Assembly (NCBI GenBank): GCA_029246705.1
Contig: JAQWMQ010000034.1
Coordinates: 124,001-188,000 of the forward strand
From: Phycisphaerales bacterium
GTDB taxonomy: Bacteria > Planctomycetota > Phycisphaerae > Phycisphaerales > SM1A02
DNA length: 64,000 nt
Direction: 5' to 3'
Positions 60,743-64,000 of this stretch are shown here, one piece after another. Below the pieces are notes generated by a model that saw nothing but the letters and a program-made list of their open reading frames with translations, searched no databases and had not been told where the DNA came from. The stretch's first letter is position 1, and every line of letters starts with the position of its first letter. A program made the position numbers and the translations under genes.

Positions 60743-61072
60743 ATGAACGATCCTCTCGGACATATCAATGCAGCTGGCGGACCTGGTGGTCTCAAGCCGA
60801 CCTTCGGACCCGGTCAGGGGCCCGGCAAGGCGCCGCTCGCCGGACCCAACGGCAAGATCTTCCTGGATGAGCTGAAGGGTCAGATCGCCGAGGTCAATCG
60901 CCTTCAGGGCGAGGCCGAGATCGCTGCGGAGGACCTGGTTGCCGGACGTCGAGACGATCTCGAAGGTGTCATGATCGCCACCGAGAAGGCGGATACCGCC
61001 TTCAAGATGCTGTTGGCGGTCCGTAACAAGATGTTGGATGCCTACGACGAGGTCAAGAACCTGCGCGTCTGA
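60743..61072 (+). CDS. fliE: Flagellar hook-basal body protein FliE
   Basis: FliE joins the MS ring and the rod. The 109-residue protein has a Gly/Pro-rich, probably disordered N-terminus and the conserved C-terminal part (VMIATEKADTAFKMLLAVRN, then KMLDAYDEVKNLRV). There is a possible GTG start one codon upstream at 60740. The ribosome binding site is weak. fliF follows. Confidence 0.92.
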   Translation: MNDPLGHINAAGGPGGLKPTFGPGQGPGKAPLAGPNGKIFLDELKGQIAEVNRLQGEAEIAAEDLVAGRRDDLEGVMIATEKADTAFKMLLAVRNKMLDAYDEVKNLRV

Positions 61073-61128
61073 GCCGTTTTCGACGCTGATTGAAATACAT
61101 CGTTCGTCCCGTGCTTGTCAGGACGACG

Positions 61129-61145
61129 CTCCCGAGGATCGGGAG
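61129..61145 (+). promoter_or_regulatory. AGGAT-loop hairpin in the fliF leader (putative CsrA site)
   Basis: CTCCCG (61129-61134), loop AGGAT, CGGGAG (61140-61145). AGGAU in a loop is the best-known CsrA target. The fliF Shine-Dalgarno GGAGG (61180-61184) gives a second GGA, in a weak GGC/GCC loop. Confidence 0.5.
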
Positions 61146-61191
61146 GCGGAACGAACGAACTGGATCCCCGACGAGGCATGGAGGCCAAACG

Positions 61192-62889
61192 TTGGCGGGA
61201 ATTAAGCAACGAATCGACGTACTCACTGACCGGCTCTCGAGCCTTTCGGTGTCATCCCGACTTCTCGTCGGCACCTTGATGATCATCATGGTCATGGGGT
61301 TGTTCCTCATCGCCCAGTATGCAGGTGATTCGGACCTGGCACCGTTGCGCGTCCGTACGGTCGCGCTCGAGCCGACCAAGAACTGGCTGGACACCGAGGG
61401 CATCGACTACGACACCGACGACGCCGGTCGGATCATGGTTGCCCGCAACAACCGCCAGCTGATCCAGGTCAGGCTGGCGACCGAATCGACCGTCCCCCCG
61501 AGCGAGCTCGACTGGGACGCGATGATGAAGGACGAGGTCGGCGGGACCATCTGGGATTCCCCCGAAGTCCAGAAGCAGCGTGAACGACGCTTCACCATGA
61601 CCTACCTGAAGGTGATGTTGTCGAACCTGATCTTCCTGCGCGATGCCCAGGTGGCCATCGACGAACCCGATCAGTTGCGTGGCCCCGGCCAGGGGTTCTT
61701 CCCCTCGACCGCGAGCATCACCGTCGACACCGTCGAAGGTCCCCTCACCGGTGGACAGGCCCGCGCCATTCGCAGCCTGGTCGCTGCGGGCATCTCCGGC
61801 ATGAAGGTCGAGAACGTCGTGGTGGTCGACCAGCAAGGAACGCTCTACGCGGGTGACCATGGTGGAAACGCCGGTTCGGCACAGCTGGACGAAACCGCGC
61901 GTGGCGTCGAGAACCACTACGAGAGCCAGATCACCGATGTGCTGGCCATCGACGGACTGCGGGTCGCGGTCTCCGCGCTTGCCGAGCCCCGAAGTTCCTA
62001 CGAACAGGGGCGTGAGCATGGTGATCCGGTCGAAAGCGTCCGCAGGACAACCTCCGAGAGCGCGATGGAGATCGGTCGCTCCGGCGGCGGACGTCCCGGT
62101 TACGCCTCGAACGTCGGTGCCCAGGCCAACCAGCCGCTCGGCATGGCGATTTCGCAGCCACGTTCCGAACTCGAGGCCGAGGAACGTGAGACCGATGTCA
62201 TCGTCGATGCCACCGACATGGCGATCGAGAACCCCGGCGGCTACGTCTACAAGCTGAGTGCGGTGCTGAACGTCCCCCGTGTGTACCTCGATCAGCGCTG
62301 GAGCGCCGAGGGTGGTGCGGAAAATCCTTCACCCGAAGAGATCAAGGGACTCGAGACGGTCGTCCGGCAGGAACTGATGGGCGCCATCTCGATGATGCTG
62401 CAGACCACGCCCCCGGCGAACGACCTCAAGGGAGACGTCGTCCAGGGTGACGTGACCGTGATCTTCGGTCTCGGTTTCGAGGGCCTGGCTTCCATCGACG
62501 GGTTGCCGAATCCGACGGCGATGCTTGCCGGTGGGGGCATGGCGACCATGACCGATGGTTCGATCGGGTCCGGAGGACTCCGCACCTGGATTCTCGGTGG
62601 GCTCGCCCTCGCCGCGATCGGTGCGATGCTCCTGATCGTGCGTCGTTCATCAGGAGCGAACCTGATGCCATCCGAGGAGGAGCTCCTCGGTGAACCGCCC
62701 GCACTCGAGGCGGAAGTCGACATCGTGATGGGTGAAGCGGACGAGGTGGATCCCCCGCTTGACGCCCGAGTTCTGGACGACGAGGAACTGCGACGCAAGC
62801 AGATGCTCTCCCAGTTGAACGAGCTCGTGGTTCGTGAACCCTCCGAGGCGGCGATCCTCGTGAAGCAGTGGATCAGGCAGACCGCCTGA
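61192..62889 (+). CDS. fliF: Flagellar MS-ring protein FliF
   Basis: FliF forms the membrane MS ring and the platform for the rotor. The 565-residue protein has two transmembrane helices (about 24-44, LLVGTLMIIMVMGLFLIAQY; and near 470, RTWILGGLALAAIGAMLLIV), ring-building modules between them (LDTEGIDYDTDDAGRIMVAR, ASITVDTVEGPLTGGQARAI) and the FliG-binding C-terminus (VREPSEAAILVKQWIRQ). I chose the TTG at 61192 because GGAGG lies 7 bases upstream; the frame extends to a TTG at 61090, but that region carries a leader hairpin. fliG follows after 10 bases. Confidence 0.92.
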   Translation: MAGIKQRIDVLTDRLSSLSVSSRLLVGTLMIIMVMGLFLIAQYAGDSDLAPLRVRTVALEPTKNWLDTEGIDYDTDDAGRIMVARNNRQLIQVRLATESTVPPSELDWDAMMKDEVGGTIWDSPEVQKQRERRFTMTYLKVMLSNLIFLRDAQVAIDEPDQLRGPGQGFFPSTASITVDTVEGPLTGGQARAIRSLVAAGISGMKVENVVVVDQQGTLYAGDHGGNAGSAQLDETARGVENHYESQITDVLAIDGLRVAVSALAEPRSSYEQGREHGDPVESVRRTTSESAMEIGRSGGGRPGYASNVGAQANQPLGMAISQPRSELEAEERETDVIVDATDMAIENPGGYVYKLSAVLNVPRVYLDQRWSAEGGAENPSPEEIKGLETVVRQELMGAISMMLQTTPPANDLKGDVVQGDVTVIFGLGFEGLASIDGLPNPTAMLAGGGMATMTDGSIGSGGLRTWILGGLALAAIGAMLLIVRRSSGANLMPSEEELLGEPPALEAEVDIVMGEADEVDPPLDARVLDDEELRRKQMLSQLNELVVREPSEAAILVKQWIRQTA

Positions 62890-62899
62890 GAGGATCGAA

Positions 62900-63934
62900 A
62901 TGCGACCAGGACACAAACTACCCAGCGATCCGAGTGAACTCGACGGCGCCACCAAGGCGGCGGTGCTCCTGCTCATGCTGGACCAGGATTCCGCCGGTGG
63001 CCTCATTCGTGAACTCACCACCGAGATGGTGGAGGACGTCATGCGTGTTCTCGCCTCGATCGAGTCGGTTCCATCCGAACTCGGCCAGGCGGTGGTCAAC
63101 GAGTTCTACGAACTGACGATCTCATCCGGTGTTCTCAAGGAAGGTGGACTTGATTATGCGAAGACGCTTCTCCGCGATTCCCTCGACCCGAAGACGGCCG
63201 AAAAGATGTTCGAGGACATCCGACGTGGCGCGCAGAAGGCGCCCTTTGCCTTCCTCCAGAAGGCCGAGAGCGAGAACCTGCTGACCTTCATCCAGGATGA
63301 ACATCCGCAGACCATCGCCCTGATCGTCTCGCACCTCCCGCACCACAAGGCGTCGGAGATCCTGGTGGGTCTGCCCCAGGAAAAGCAGATCGAGGTCGTT
63401 CAGCGGGTCGCCAACATGGAACAGACCAACCCGGTGGTGATCCGCGAGGTCGAAAGCGGGCTGGAAAGCCGGCTCTCGAACATGCTGATGCATTCGATGG
63501 ACCGGGTGGGGGGGACCGCCACCGTCGCGGAGATCCTCAACCTCTGCGACCGGCAGACCGAGCGATCGATCATGGACGGCATCGAGTCCGAGCATCCCGA
63601 TCTCGCCGAGGATGTTCGTCGCCTGATGTTCGTCTTCGAGGACATCATGCTTGTCGACGACAAGGGCATCCAGACCGTGCTGAAGGAAGTCGACAACGAC
63701 GAGTTGTGCCTGGCCCTCAAGACTGCGAGTCCGGATCTCCAGGCCAAGATCTTCACCAACATGTCCACGCGTGCCGCGGAGGTCATCAAGGAGGACATCG
63801 AGTTCATGGGACCGGTCCGCGTCAGTGACGTCGAGTCGGCACAACAGCGGATCGTCGACATCGTCCGACGACTCGAGGATTCCGGGGAGATCGTGATCTC
63901 CGGTCGAGGTGGTGCACAGGACGTCGTGGTCTGA
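62900..63934 (+). CDS. fliG: Flagellar motor switch protein FliG
   Basis: FliG is the rotor protein that contacts the stator. The 344-residue product shows the N-terminal FliF-binding part, the middle-domain signature DEHPQTIALIVSHLPHHKAS and the C-terminal torque-helix region (VDDKGIQTVLKEVDNDELCL, then ALKTASPDLQAKIFTNMSTR) with the charged residues. AGAGGA precedes the ATG. Confidence 0.97.
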   Translation: MRPGHKLPSDPSELDGATKAAVLLLMLDQDSAGGLIRELTTEMVEDVMRVLASIESVPSELGQAVVNEFYELTISSGVLKEGGLDYAKTLLRDSLDPKTAEKMFEDIRRGAQKAPFAFLQKAESENLLTFIQDEHPQTIALIVSHLPHHKASEILVGLPQEKQIEVVQRVANMEQTNPVVIREVESGLESRLSNMLMHSMDRVGGTATVAEILNLCDRQTERSIMDGIESEHPDLAEDVRRLMFVFEDIMLVDDKGIQTVLKEVDNDELCLALKTASPDLQAKIFTNMSTRAAEVIKEDIEFMGPVRVSDVESAQQRIVDIVRRLEDSGEIVISGRGGAQDVVV

Positions 63935-63962
63935 AGCCCGTCCAGCCAGTGGTGAGGTCGAC

Positions 63963-64000
63963 ATGCCGGTGATCCGGAATCAACAAGCACGTCATCTGGC
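63963..64000 (+). CDS. Start of next flagellar gene, probably fliH (cut by window edge)
   Basis: ATG at 63963 with GAGG (63954-63957) opens MPVIRNQQARHLA and runs off the window. In the flgB-flgC-fliE-fliF-fliG order the next gene is usually fliH, the export ATPase regulator. Thirteen codons do not allow confirmation. Confidence 0.4.
   Translation, partial: MPVIRNQQARHL

Overview
The window is GC-rich and densely coded on both strands. It looks like a planctomycete of the class Phycisphaerae. The signs are eight secreted proteins ending in a two-repeat dockerin-like Ca-binding tail, a C-terminal anchor of the PAP...GGRRRR (PEP-CTERM-like) kind, an H-x9-DG protein beside an ECF sigma factor, and flagellar genes with FliW/CsrA control. 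This assignment is inference from gene content. I found no rRNA, tRNA, CRISPR array or insertion sequence.

Layout. 1-9.2 kb is a late flagellar block on the + strand: flgK (cut by the window edge), an unusually long flgL, fliW, csrA and three flagellin genes, most with strong intrinsic terminators. 9.3-14.3 kb holds a secreted protein, rplT and rpmI (minus, without infC), an ECF sigma factor with a membrane H-x9-DG partner, and hpnH (hopanoid side-chain radical SAM). 14.4-27.2 kb is a surface/secretome region: seven dockerin-tailed proteins, four of them in a tandem minus-strand row with separate terminators, plus an RdgC-like gene and a fragment that looks like the start of a serpin. 27.3-33.4 kb carries trpF, a rhomboid protein, citrate synthase, an MscS channel and a ZIP-like protein. 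33.4-38.8 kb is a tightly overlapping four-gene minus-strand operon (enolase-superfamily enzyme, old-yellow-enzyme relative, Nramp-like transporter, DUF993 TIM barrel) that I read as an uncharacterised catabolic pathway. 38.9-49 kb holds a cysteine desulfurase, a NeuC-like epimerase, a PEP-CTERM-like protein, a methyltransferase, pgi, tal, tyrS and the eighth dockerin protein. 49-50.9 kb is the c-di-AMP pair cdaA/cdaR. 50.9-54 kb is a run of envelope genes. 54-64 kb is an early flagellar operon: TPR protein, FlgN-like protein, sensor kinase and sigma-54 activator, then a sigma-54-type promoter and flgB, flgC, fliE, fliF, fliG and the start of a fliH-position gene.

How it fits together. The kinase/activator pair sits directly upstream of a GG-N10-GC promoter for flgB, suggesting FlrBC/FleSR-like control of basal-body genes. 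The most interesting pattern is at RNA level. Short hairpins that expose GGA in their loops, the hallmark of CsrA binding sites, precede csrA itself, the TPR gene (three in a row, the last with the ribosome binding site as its loop), flgB and fliF. All three flagellins share an identical TCACGGAGGAT ribosome-binding element. With fliW and csrA between flgL and the flagellins, this suggests a CsrA-FliW circuit that controls the whole flagellar assembly and not only flagellin.
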